From positions 1 to 8,742 of the forward strand of contig JAIFMH010000008.1 of the NCBI GenBank assembly GCA_020048595.1: a stretch of 8,742 nucleotides of DNA, read 5' to 3'. Origin of the DNA: Bacteroidota bacterium. Its GTDB lineage: Bacteria > Bacteroidota > Bacteroidia > Bacteroidales > UBA4417. Under the pieces are notes generated by a model. That model was not told the origin of the DNA, made no database searches, and was given only the letters and a program-made list of their open reading frames with translations. The translations under genes and the position numbers were made by a program. Below are positions 1 to 5,993 of this stretch, in pieces. How positions within the stretch are numbered: position 1 is the stretch's first letter; the number at the start of each line of letters is the position of its first letter.

Positions 1-1
1 T

Positions 2-40
2 TTGCAAGCAAATCTGGACAAGGTAATATTAAATACATAG
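2..40 (+). CDS. possible 3' end of an upstream gene (partial)
   Basis: The frame is open from the left edge to a TAG at 38-40 and would encode the last 12 residues (LQANLDKVILNT) of a gene lying outside the window. The stop is 3 nt before the next start at 44, which matches the tight spacing of the following genes. Another frame is open from base 1 to a TAA at 88-90 and would overlap the next gene by 47 nt. Too little is visible to choose with confidence or to assign a function. Confidence 0.3.
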   Translation: MQANLDKVILNT

Positions 41-43
41 AAA

Positions 44-565
44 ATGAAACAGGCCTGGGACGCTACCGAAAAACACATCATGGAATTTAAAGAAGAGCTC
101 GAGAAGCTTATTGAAAATTTGCCCAAAAGCGCAAAATTTCATCAACAAACAGCAACCCTCAACAAGCTCTGGAAAAAAGTTCAATTATCACTGAACGAAA
201 TGGACCAGTACATTACACCCGTTAAGTCCATTGAAGTAAAATGCAAACTTCTCGAAGATGCTTCTTTTACCCAAAGCTGGAAGTTTTGGAAGGATTATCT
301 TAATGAACAACACGGAATTTTTATGCGCTCACGCGCAGAACTCATGTCGCTCAAACGCCTGATGGAATTTTCTGACAATAATCCACAAAACGCAATTCGA
401 TACCTCGAATTTGCGATGGGCAGAATGGATAAAAACTTCTATAAAGTCAATGAAACTGAGCAACCAAAAAAACCAGATGCTATAAACAGCAAACCTTTTG
501 TTTTAAAACTTCCTGAAAAATACAACACTCCAAAAGTGGATGTACTCGAAGGTCTTACCAATTAA
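44..565 (+). CDS. hypothetical protein, charged helical, upstream of dnaB
   Basis: This 173-aa protein is not one I recognise. The first ~60 residues are rich in Glu, Lys, Leu and Gln (for example EFKEELEKLIENLPKS) and look like a long helix or coiled coil. The middle has Trp/Phe-rich helical stretches (QSWKFWKDYLNEQHGIF) and the last ~35 residues are Pro/Lys-rich and probably disordered. There is no signal peptide or membrane segment, so a cytoplasmic location is expected. The ATG at 44 follows an A-rich stretch typical of Bacteroidota starts; an in-frame ATG at 80 is an alternative. The stop is only 10 nt before dnaB, so the two are probably co-transcribed and the protein may serve element replication, for instance as a helicase partner. 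That role is inferred from position alone. Confidence 0.8.
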   Translation: MKQAWDATEKHIMEFKEELEKLIENLPKSAKFHQQTATLNKLWKKVQLSLNEMDQYITPVKSIEVKCKLLEDASFTQSWKFWKDYLNEQHGIFMRSRAELMSLKRLMEFSDNNPQNAIRYLEFAMGRMDKNFYKVNETEQPKKPDAINSKPFVLKLPEKYNTPKVDVLEGLTN

Positions 566-575
566 CTTTTACATT

Positions 576-2006
576 ATGAACCAACCGAAAAAAAATCAAT
601 CGGGTTTTCAATCTGCAAACCCTGTTAACATTGACACAATATATGGCAAAATTCCACCACAGGCAATCGATGTTGAAGAAGCTGTTCTCGGCGCTTTGAT
701 GCTGGAAGAAGGTGCCATTTATAAAGTATCTTCAATACTTTGTGAAGAATCGTTTTATAAATCAGAACATCAGCTGATTTATAAAACTGTTCTTGAAATT
801 TCCGACTCGGGCCAATCTATTGACTTGCTCACTGTGACGAGGAAAATGAAAGATAATGGTCTTTTGGAACAGGTTGGTGGTCCGGCGGTAATAACATCGC
901 TTACCCGTCGCGTAGCTTCATCGGCTCACATCGAACAACACGCCCGTATCATCGCCGAAAAACACTTTTCCCGCGTTCTTATCCAGAAATTCACTTCATG
1001 TATTTCAAAAGCCTATGAAGATAATATTGACGAACTTGTAGAACATTACAACGAGGCTACACAAACCATAGATGACCTTTTGGCCGGAAAATCGGGAATG
1101 AAGCATATTTCAACAATTCTTGATGAAACACGCACTGACCTTGAAATTCGCCAGGAAAAAGCAGCAAAAGGTGAAATACAAGGTGTAAGCACCGGCTTAC
1201 ATGACCTTAACGAACTCAACAATGGCTGGCAAAAAGGCGATCTTATCATTGTTGCCGCACGCCCAAGCATGGGTAAAACCGCTGTTTCACTTAACCTTTT
1301 TACAAAAGCGGCTGCAAAAAGCGGCGCCAATGTTTGCTTCTTTTCCCTTGAAATGGAAAATCTCAAACTTTCAAAGCGTCTTATTCTAAGTTGTGGAGGA
1401 ATAGTGAGATACAACTTCGAGCGTGGCACAATGACTCAGGGTGACTGGAGTTCCTACAATCAGGCAGATCGCGAACTCAGACAGCTTCCCATTTTCATCG
1501 ACGATACTCCGGGTGTTGATGTTAGACATATTGGTTCTGTTGTTCGCAGTAAAGTGAGAAAGAACCAATGTGATCTTGTGGTTGTGGATTATCTGCAGTT
1601 GGTAGAAACTCCTGCAAGTTATGGCTCAAAAAACCGTGAACGAGAGGTTGCCGAGATTTCACGAGGATTGAAAAAGGTGGCCAAAGCCACCGGCGTTCCT
1701 ATTATCCTGCTTGCGCAGCTGAATCGTGGAATTGAAAACAGGGATGACAAAACACCACGTCTGGCTGATTTACGCGAATCCGGAGCCATTGAACAGGATG
1801 CCGATATGGTAATCTTTCCCTGGCGCCCCGCTTATTATAACCCCGATGGAGTTTTTGCCAACGGTGATTCTTTTGAAAATGTTATGATGTTTGAAATTGC
1901 CAAAAACCGCGATGGAAATATAGGGAGCATACCTGCGAAACACAATTCCGATCTCACTCAATTCTTTGATTATAATACCAAGAATTTGACAGAACCTATT
2001 TTTTAA
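576..2006 (+). CDS. dnaB: replicative DNA helicase, DnaB family
   Basis: This is a complete 476-aa DnaB-type hexameric 5'-3' helicase that unwinds DNA at the replication fork. The N-terminal helical domain begins near residue 28 (PQAIDVEEAVLGALMLE) and spans to about 175. The RecA-like motor follows, with Walker A at residues 228-235 (ARPSMGKT, Lys234), Walker B at 333-342 (DLVVVDYLQL, Asp338), a QLNRG motif from Gln381, and the late KNRDG motif that holds the arginine finger in this family. The start at 576 is preferred over an ATG at 540 because 540 overlaps the upstream gene and adds 12 residues outside the family pattern. It has a short N-terminal tail, and its setting beside VapE-like and SSB-like genes suggests the copy of a mobile element rather than the host chromosomal gene; that last point is inference. 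Confidence 0.95.
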   Translation: MNQPKKNQSGFQSANPVNIDTIYGKIPPQAIDVEEAVLGALMLEEGAIYKVSSILCEESFYKSEHQLIYKTVLEISDSGQSIDLLTVTRKMKDNGLLEQVGGPAVITSLTRRVASSAHIEQHARIIAEKHFSRVLIQKFTSCISKAYEDNIDELVEHYNEATQTIDDLLAGKSGMKHISTILDETRTDLEIRQEKAAKGEIQGVSTGLHDLNELNNGWQKGDLIIVAARPSMGKTAVSLNLFTKAAAKSGANVCFFSLEMENLKLSKRLILSCGGIVRYNFERGTMTQGDWSSYNQADRELRQLPIFIDDTPGVDVRHIGSVVRSKVRKNQCDLVVVDYLQLVETPASYGSKNREREVAEISRGLKKVAKATGVPIILLAQLNRGIENRDDKTPRLADLRESGAIEQDADMVIFPWRPAYYNPDGVFANGDSFENVMMFEIAKNRDGNIGSIPAKHNSDLTQFFDYNTKNLTEPIF

Positions 2007-2024
2007 CTTTTAAACTTATTGAAA

Positions 2025-2165
2025 ATGACATTTGAACAACTCTTTGCTGTTGCAAAAGAACAATCCTGCCGTTACTATTACATTGAATGTACTCTGTTAT
2101 ATAAAACATTCGATACATTCAATAACGATCATTTTAAATTGTTAAAATTATACATACAAGATTAA
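2025..2165 (+). CDS. small hypothetical protein (46 aa), possibly the front half of a split gene
   Basis: The ORF starts 18 nt after dnaB in an A-rich context (ttgaaaATG) and encodes 46 residues beginning MTFEQLFAVAKEQ. It is rich in Phe, Leu, Tyr and Lys and carries two Cys. I do not recognise it. Its TAA at 2163-2165 is followed without a frame change by a further ~107 open codons that contain the next ORF. Base composition is alike across the stop and more AT-rich than in dnaB. It may therefore be a small gene of its own or the N-terminal half of a ~153-aa protein interrupted by one nonsense codon. Confidence 0.5.
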   Translation: MTFEQLFAVAKEQSCRYYYIECTLLYKTFDTFNNDHFKLLKLYIQD

Positions 2166-2186
2166 GTGTATAGTTCATATTTAAAC

Positions 2187-2486
2187 ATGTGTATTAAATG
2201 GGAGCAAATGATAATTGATTCATTTCCCCCTGTTTATAACCGTAATTTTGAAAATACTACTTTACCACCACATCTGTCTATTCGTTTTTTTGTTCATGTT
2301 TTAAATTCTCCGGACTTCTCTATTGAAGACGTTAAAACCTTAAATTATGAATTTTTGAATAATTTTAATCTTTGTTTTATAAATCACAATCATCTTCCCA
2401 TAGAAATTTTGTCAGAATCATACTCCTTTAATGTTGATGCTCAACATAAACTTTTCAATGCTCTTTCCATCCAATCCAACAATTAA
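2187..2486 (+). CDS. hypothetical protein (99 aa), AT-rich, between dnaB and vapE-like gene
   Basis: The protein begins MCIKWEQMIIDSFPPVYNR and has no motif I recognise. It is rich in Asn, Phe, Leu and His, lacks a signal peptide and is probably a small soluble protein. I chose the ATG at 2187; the frame can be extended to a GTG at 2166, but that codon directly abuts the TAA of the preceding ORF in the same frame. The stop lies 5 nt before the next gene, so it belongs to the same tight operon. The strong AT bias compared with dnaB suggests separate ancestry or weak selection. If the in-frame TAA at 2163 is a mutation, this is the C-terminal part of a larger broken gene. Confidence 0.6.
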   Translation: MCIKWEQMIIDSFPPVYNRNFENTTLPPHLSIRFFVHVLNSPDFSIEDVKTLNYEFLNNFNLCFINHNHLPIEILSESYSFNVDAQHKLFNALSIQSNN

Positions 2487-2491
2487 TCAGT

Positions 2492-3718
2492 ATGAAAATT
2501 ACCGGTCTGAATTTTAATACCAATTCCTCTCAAGTCAATAAAGTTGCTGAAGTAAAGGATTTTTTAAACCAGCATTATGAAATCAAAGTCAATGAATTTG
2601 ATCCAAATAAATCTGTTATCCGGGCCAAAACCAAAGTCTATTTTAATCCAGTTACATTTGATGATATCAGCCTGCACTTAATCGAGGAAAATATAACGGT
2701 TTCCGATAGTATTCTAAGAAAAATACTTCACAGCCCGAACCAGGTTGCAACTTACAATCCTATAGCTGAATATTTCGAAAGTTTAAAAGGTAAGTATAAA
2801 GGTGTAAGTCATATCGATTTGCTTATGAGTCACCTTACCATGAGAGAATTTTCAGGAAAGAAACATGGCCATTACCAGAACCGGCTATATTTTTATATGA
2901 AAAAGTGGTTTGTTGCAACCGCGGCCTGCGCCCTGGGTTTGCGCCCCAATGATGTTGCGATGGGTTTGATCCATGCCGAGGAAGGAATTGGCAAAAGTTT
3001 CTTCTTTAAGGAGTTTATCATTCCAAAACCATTAATAAACATGATCGCTGATCCCACCGACAATGGTAAATTCAATCTTCAGGAATCATTTGCAAGGTAT
3101 TTTCTTGTGTATTTCGATGAACTTTATGGAATTAACCGTAAAAACGAAGATGAATTTAAAAAAGTCTTATCCGCAAGCGAAATCGATGTTTATCTTCCCC
3201 GGGAACCACAACCTTTCCGCAAAAAAAGAATAGGCAGCGCCTGTTTTACTTCCAACCGCACACCGGAAAAAGGAGGTTTTTTAACACCAAATATGAGTTA
3301 CCGCCGCTGGCTTATCCTTGAACTGGAAAGTATCAACCTTGATTACAGTTCAAAAGTTGATGTGGACCAGATATGGGCAGAAGCTGTTCTTTTAATTACT
3401 CAGGATTTTAATTACCAGTGGAACGCTTCGGATTGGCACGAATTCAAAGAACACAACCAACGATATCTAAAAGAAACATCCAGCACGCAATATGTAAAAA
3501 CCTATTTCGACATTCCATTTGCCGATGAAGGAGAATGGATGCAACCAAAAGAAATATTCCAGTATCTCAATTCAAACCGAAAAATTCGCCGCGAGGATCA
3601 ACATAAAGTTTCTGAGGAAAAAATAGGCGAAGCGCTTACCCAGCTCAATTTCACCAAACGAATAGTGCGCAAGCCCGAAGGCCCGCGGTATTGTTACCAC
3701 GTTAAATTAATCCTGTAG
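2492..3718 (+). CDS. VapE-like (virulence-associated E family) P-loop ATPase / helicase
   Basis: This 408-aa protein has the core of the VapE group, P-loop ATPases of plasmids, phages and genomic islands related to replicative primase-helicases. Visible motifs are Walker A at about residues 160-169 (AEEGIGKS, Lys168), Walker B around 206-210 (VYFDE), a sensor-like CFTSNR at 251-256 and an arginine-finger candidate YRRW at 270-273. The last ~60 residues (from EWMQPKEIF) resemble a winged-helix DNA-binding tail. I see no primase catalytic motifs in the ~110 N-terminal residues, so it looks like the motor half of a primase-helicase, or an origin-melting initiator. It sits 5 nt after the previous ORF, and its TAG lies inside the first degenerate copy of the TGTAGT repeat block, a natural target for it. 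Family call is firm; exact biochemical role is inferred. Confidence 0.85.
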   Translation: MKITGLNFNTNSSQVNKVAEVKDFLNQHYEIKVNEFDPNKSVIRAKTKVYFNPVTFDDISLHLIEENITVSDSILRKILHSPNQVATYNPIAEYFESLKGKYKGVSHIDLLMSHLTMREFSGKKHGHYQNRLYFYMKKWFVATAACALGLRPNDVAMGLIHAEEGIGKSFFFKEFIIPKPLINMIADPTDNGKFNLQESFARYFLVYFDELYGINRKNEDEFKKVLSASEIDVYLPREPQPFRKKRIGSACFTSNRTPEKGGFLTPNMSYRRWLILELESINLDYSSKVDVDQIWAEAVLLITQDFNYQWNASDWHEFKEHNQRYLKETSSTQYVKTYFDIPFADEGEWMQPKEIFQYLNSNRKIRREDQHKVSEEKIGEALTQLNFTKRIVRKPEGPRYCYHVKLIL

Positions 3719-4075
3719 TTTGTAGTACCCACGATTTACATTCAAAAGTTATAACTATGCGCAATTCACAAAATATGCCCGTTTGTAGTAGGTATGTTTT
3801 TTTTCGTATGTGTTTGATGCTCACGTATTATATATTATACGTTATAAAAATTATATATAAATATATCAAAGAAATAAGCATGATGCTATTATTCACCTAC
3901 TACACCTACTACATTATTGAAACCCGCGCCATCATTGAGATAAATGTAGTACCCGCACATTTTTTGCATGGTTACTACAACCTACTACAACCTACTACAT
4001 TTTTCGTTTTTTATGCTGTTTTTGTGCTATATGCTTGTTTTACTGCATTTTGTAATTTGTAGTGTGTAGTAGGTA
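3714..4075 (+). repeat. iteron-like TGTAGTA/TACTACA array, candidate replication origin
   Basis: This AT-rich non-coding block carries nine exact copies of a 7-mer in either orientation. TGTAGTA starts at 3721, 3784, 3945 and 4065; TACTACA starts at 3898, 3907, 3973, 3983 and 3993. Degenerate copies lie at 3714 and 4058. Longer forms recur: CCTACTACA in tandem (3896-3913) and at 10-bp spacing (3981-3999), TGTAGTACCC followed by RC (3721 and 3945), and TGTAGTAGGTAT (3784 and 4065). By chance far fewer than one such 7-mer is expected here. The array sits directly after a VapE-like ATPase gene and before an SSB-like gene, and encloses an AT-only stretch, the arrangement expected of an iteron origin or of operators for one DNA-binding protein. 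The 101-codon frame through it is judged spurious. Confidence 0.75.
3823..3842. repeat. near-perfect AT-rich palindrome, possible DNA-unwinding element
   Basis: ACGTATTATATATTATACGT is an imperfect 20-bp palindrome in which 18 of 20 positions are symmetrical. It is followed by an almost pure A/T run to about 3867. Lying between the left and right repeat groups, it would be the natural melting site if the block is an origin. The symmetry is seen; the role is inferred. Confidence 0.45.
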
Positions 4076-4111
4076 TAAAATTATTTTCTAAAAATTAAAA
4101 AACAAGAAAAA

Positions 4112-4369
4112 ATGGATAATGATTACCAGGAATACAAAAAAAACGTGTGGCAATTTCTTGATAATATGACACATACAGATTGCTATGACATTGATAAACT
4201 CTGTCTTTCTGAAAATCGTGACAGGTTTGTTCATTGCGTTAAAATGTATATGGATACACATTTTCCCTTTCAGGGATATATCTGCTTTAACGCAGACTAT
4301 TCCAAAATCTATAAAACCAGTGAGATTACTTTATATAACAATATTGATTCAAAAACTAAAAAAAAGTAG
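4112..4369 (+). CDS. hypothetical protein (85 aa)
   Basis: This 85-aa protein begins MDNDYQEYKKNVWQFLDNM. The start is preceded by an A-rich stretch (aacaagaaaaaATG) immediately right of the repeat array, so its promoter may lie inside the array and be controlled by whatever binds there. It has four Cys residues, a Tyr- and Phe-rich middle and a Lys-rich C-terminus (DSKTKKK). No known motif is visible. The TAG at 4367-4369 is followed after 3 nt by the SSB-like gene in the same frame, so the two are surely co-translated. It may be a small replication accessory protein, from context only. Confidence 0.75.
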   Translation: MDNDYQEYKKNVWQFLDNMTHTDCYDIDKLCLSENRDRFVHCVKMYMDTHFPFQGYICFNADYSKIYKTSEITLYNNIDSKTKKK

Positions 4370-4372
4370 ATT

Positions 4373-4741
4373 ATGAGTAACATTTCAATTAAAATCAATT
4401 TTCGCCAGCTTAAAAGCGCAGTCAGAACAATGAAAAGTACCAACGGCAACATCGAATGTTTAATTATTCCCATCGATCAAAATCATCTTGTACGAGGGGA
4501 AAAAGGAATTTACATCGATATGCAGGCTTATGAGTTCAAAGAAAAGAAGGCAGACCGTAAGGAAACCCATTTAATTAAACAGTCATTGCCCAAAGAAATT
4601 TTTGATGCAATGACTCAAGAACAAAAAAAAGAAACTCCGATTTTAGGCAATCTTATTGTATGGGGTTATTCTGAAGCTCTTCCAGTTAATGTAGAAATTA
4701 CTGAAATAGAAGAAAATCAAACCGATGATTTACCCTTTTAA
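4373..4741 (+). CDS. SSB-like protein with DDLPF C-terminal tip
   Basis: The 122-aa product ends EENQTDDLPF, closely matching the acidic C-terminal tip by which bacterial single-stranded DNA-binding proteins recruit partners (usual form DDDIPF). The body (ISIKINFRQLKSAVRTM, GNIECLIIPIDQN, GIYIDMQAYEF, ILGNLIVWGYS) reads as alternating beta strands that could form an OB fold, but I cannot match it to canonical SSB core motifs. I therefore call it SSB-like, probably coating single-stranded DNA during replication of the element. It lies 3 nt after the preceding gene, downstream of the putative origin and of the two ATPase genes, which fits. It could instead be another protein that uses the same tip to dock on replication factors. 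Confidence 0.65.
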   Translation: MSNISIKINFRQLKSAVRTMKSTNGNIECLIIPIDQNHLVRGEKGIYIDMQAYEFKEKKADRKETHLIKQSLPKEIFDAMTQEQKKETPILGNLIVWGYSEALPVNVEITEIEENQTDDLPF

Positions 4742-4749
4742 GAATTATT

Positions 4750-4809
4750 ATGGCAAATACAATGAAAAAAAGAATCCTGCAAATTGATGTAAATGAAAGC
4801 AGTCCTTGA
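4750..4809 (+). CDS. very short ORF (19 aa) overlapping the next
   Basis: It starts 8 nt after the SSB-like gene and encodes MANTMKKRILQIDVNESSP, then stops at TGA 4807-4809. Its end overlaps the start of the ORF at 4793 in the +1 frame by 17 nt. The pair may be the two halves of one small gene broken by a frameshift, or a translationally coupled pair. Nothing further can be said of function. Confidence 0.25.
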   Translation: MANTMKKRILQIDVNESSP

Positions 4810-4906
4810 TTATCACGATGCAGGTGGAACTCTTGATCATGTCAAAGAGGAATTGATTCAGACCGCCGCAATGTGTATGCGAATGCTGAAGAATCTACCT
4901 GCTTAA
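4793..4906 (+). CDS. small ORF (37 aa), possible remnant
   Basis: The frame encodes 37 residues beginning MKAVLDYHDAGGTLDHVKEE, with protein-like composition and an amphipathic helical look; it ends at TAA 4904-4906. It starts inside the preceding 19-aa ORF in another frame, and its end marks the edge of the hairpin-rich non-coding zone. I do not recognise it. It may be a genuine small protein or the back half of a frameshifted one. Confidence 0.35.
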   Translation: MKAVLDYHDAGGTLDHVKEELIQTAAMCMRMLKNLPA

Positions 4907-4931
4907 TTGCGGATGGTTTTCCAACAATACC

Positions 4932-5000
4932 TGGATGGTGGCGCTTACTCCCCTTTTCGTAAAAAACGAAAAGCCGATCCACGCCCTGCGCCACCATCCA
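4932..5000. repeat. nested compound inverted repeat (hairpin within hairpin)
   Basis: A perfect 13-bp inverted repeat, TGGATGGTGGCGC at 4932-4944 and its complement at 4988-5000, encloses a second perfect 8-bp one, CTTTTCGT at 4953-4960 and ACGAAAAG at 4966-4973 with a 5-nt A loop. The stem arms are much more GC-rich than the surroundings. No adjacent T-tract fits a standard terminator for the outer stem. Such nested symmetry is typical of sites that act as folded single strands or as sites for dimeric proteins, such as single-strand origins, transfer origins or recombination sites. The fold is certain from sequence; the role is open. Confidence 0.7.
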
Positions 5001-5004
5001 TTTA

Positions 5005-5056
5005 CGGCGCTCCAGAATTCCGCGCCGACAGCCAAGCTACCGGTTCGCATGCGAAC
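5005..5056. repeat. two further inverted repeats next to the compound hairpin
   Basis: CGGCGC at 5005-5010 pairs with GCGCCG at 5022-5027 around an 11-nt loop. GTTCGCATGCGAAC at 5043-5056 is a perfect 14-bp palindrome. With the nested repeat at 4932-5000 they make three symmetrical elements within 125 bp, which marks 4907-5150 as a structured non-coding zone. Overlapping frames run through it on both strands, but none looks like a protein I would support. Confidence 0.6.
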
Positions 5057-5153
5057 ATCAATAAGGTCATATTCTATTTTTATACCTTTCTCCCGGTGTC
5101 GGGAAAATGGTCGTCTGGGTCTGAACTGACTCTCTCTCCCTGTTAAATTACTG

Positions 5154-5185
5154 CAAAGGTATTGATCGCCGCCCGGAATGGTCAA
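5154..5185 (-). promoter_or_regulatory. leftward Bacteroidota-type promoter at the edge of leader copy 1
   Basis: On the minus strand TACCTTTG (5161-5154) fits the -7 consensus TAnnTTTG and is preceded 21 nt upstream by TTG (5185-5183), within the usual spacing of -33 to -7. The same pair occurs at the same place in leader copy 2. It would transcribe leftwards through the inverted-repeat zone. No convincing gene is seen there, so the product may be an RNA. Confidence 0.45.
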
Positions 5186-5302
5186 GGGTATAGCAAGCTC
5201 ACTGTGCTCGCTTAAATAGTGGTTCCGCCCTTGCCCTAATCCGTCCGGCTCAATAAACTGGTATGCATAATTTAAACAGGCGTGCCAGATGCTAAAATAA
5301 AT

Positions 5303-5316
5303 CCCCAGGGCAGGGG
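5303..5316 (+). promoter_or_regulatory. start-proximal hairpin of leader copy 1
   Basis: CCCC-AGGGCA-GGGG forms a hairpin ending 8 nt before the ATG at 5325. In copy 2 the arms are CCAC and GTGG with the same loop and the same 8-nt distance, a compensatory change. The loop AGGGCA is exactly complementary to TGCCCT at 5232-5237 in the upstream arm, which allows a pseudoknot. Its place suggests control of translation initiation. Confidence 0.6.
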
Positions 5317-5324
5317 TTCTCTTA

Positions 5325-5789
5325 ATGACATTACAACAAAAAATTATTTTTCACTCTGAAATTGCTGAAGTACAAATCAGCTATTCACACAAAATTAAAC
5401 CATCCGAACAAATTGCAATCTCTTCTTCCAATGATGCCTACAAACACATTCTTCCCTTATGGAAAAACATTGAGTACAACGAATCTTTTGGCGTACTCTT
5501 ACTTTCACGCGCACAAAAGGTGCTGGGCTTTTTCTGGCTTTCTTCTGGCGGTATCTCCGGAACTGTTGCCGACACAAGAATGATATTTCAATCCGCACTT
5601 AAAGCCAATGCAAGCGCCCTGATACTTGTGCACAATCATCCAAGCGGGCACCTATTCCCAAGCGATGCTGACAAAAGACTCACCAAAAAAATAAAGGATG
5701 GAGGCGATTTGCTTGATATATCCGTGGTGGACCACATGATTATTACTTCCGAAAACTACTTTTCATTTGCCGATGATGGAATCCTCTAA
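5325..5789 (+). CDS. radC: RadC-like JAB domain protein
   Basis: This 154-aa protein is a short RadC-type protein of the JAB/JAMM metalloprotease-like superfamily. The zinc-site signature is complete: Glu53 (NESFGVLLL), His103 and His105 in HNHPSG (103-108), Ser113 and Asp116 in FPSDAD. The following DGGDLLDISVVDHMII matches the conserved RadC C-terminal pattern. It lacks the N-terminal helix-hairpin-helix region of full-length chromosomal RadC (about 220 aa), as is usual for copies on Bacteroidota mobile elements. The biochemical function of RadC proteins is not settled; a role in DNA repair has been doubted. The ATG at 5325 is set by the leader hairpin 8 nt upstream. A strong terminator overlaps its stop, so it is a single-gene unit. 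Confidence 0.9.
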   Translation: MTLQQKIIFHSEIAEVQISYSHKIKPSEQIAISSSNDAYKHILPLWKNIEYNESFGVLLLSRAQKVLGFFWLSSGGISGTVADTRMIFQSALKANASALILVHNHPSGHLFPSDADKRLTKKIKDGGDLLDISVVDHMIITSENYFSFADDGIL

Positions 5790-5993
5790 AAAAAGGGTAA
5801 CCCCCTTTTTTAGTCGCTTACTCCACGCAATCACTCCCAAAGAAGCCAAACCCTTATTTTGCCCCAGCTTCCAAATTCCGGCAAACTGTAATCCATCCCC
5901 ATCCTTCAGCTCTTTGTAAACCATTCCGAGAAAGAACTCCGTTACGAAGTCATTTAACAAAACCCCCAAACGACTATCCCATACAATGTCCAT
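5763..5993 (-). CDS. doubtful minus-strand ORF (76 aa)
   Basis: The frame starts MDIVWDSRLGVLLNDFVTE and could extend upstream without an ATG to about 6020. Composition is protein-like in places (ELKDGDGLQFAGIWKLGQN), but the frame runs through the terminator at 5786-5813 and overlaps the end of the RadC-like gene by 27 nt. I do not recognise it. It may be a decayed gene or chance. Confidence 0.2.
   Translation of the reverse strand: MDIVWDSRLGVLLNDFVTEFFLGMVYKELKDGDGLQFAGIWKLGQNKGLASLGVIAWSKRLKKGVTLFLEDSIIGK
5786..5813 (+). terminator. intrinsic terminator of the RadC-like gene
   Basis: AAAAAAGGG (5789-5797) pairs with CCCTTTTTT (5803-5811) around the loop TAACC. The stem begins at the TAA stop and ends in a T run. 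Its A/T symmetry would let it act in both directions. Confidence 0.8.

Larger units (their letters stand above)
5154..5324 (+). promoter_or_regulatory. structured leader element, copy 1, before the RadC-like gene
   Basis: This ~170-bp stretch is repeated with high identity at 6534-6696. Blocks 5183-5213 (31 nt), 5219-5237 (19 nt) and 5280-5292 (13 nt) are identical in both. It folds into a long arm closed by ATTGA 5161-5165 / TCAAT 5250-5254 and GCC 5168-5170 / GGC 5247-5249, then CGG/CCG, CAAGGG 5183-5188 / CCCTTG 5228-5233 and AGCAAGC / GCTCGCT (one mismatch). A short hairpin follows at 5303-5316. The outer helix differs in sequence from that of copy 2 yet still pairs, so structure is conserved. 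It is probably a 5' untranslated regulatory RNA, or a DNA site moved together with the gene behind it. Confidence 0.7.

Noticed and set aside
3757..4062. 101-codon plus-strand frame in the TGTAGTA block
   Set aside because: It is made of the repeat array and A/T runs, giving a Tyr/Ile/Phe-rich sequence without protein character.
4112..4741. Stop-codon recoding, because the 85-aa and SSB-like genes share a frame across a TAG
   Set aside because: Equal frame has a one-in-three chance, the second gene has its own ATG, and all stops are used as normal ends elsewhere in the window.
4895..5185. Overlapping frames on both strands (4907-5146 plus, 4895-5185 minus)
   Set aside because: They run through perfect inverted repeats, compete with each other, and the minus one would start inside the structured leader.
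5154..5324. Integron attC site or known ribozyme
   Set aside because: No RYYYAAC/GTTRRRY pair was found, and the hammerhead core (CTGATGA, GAAA) is absent.
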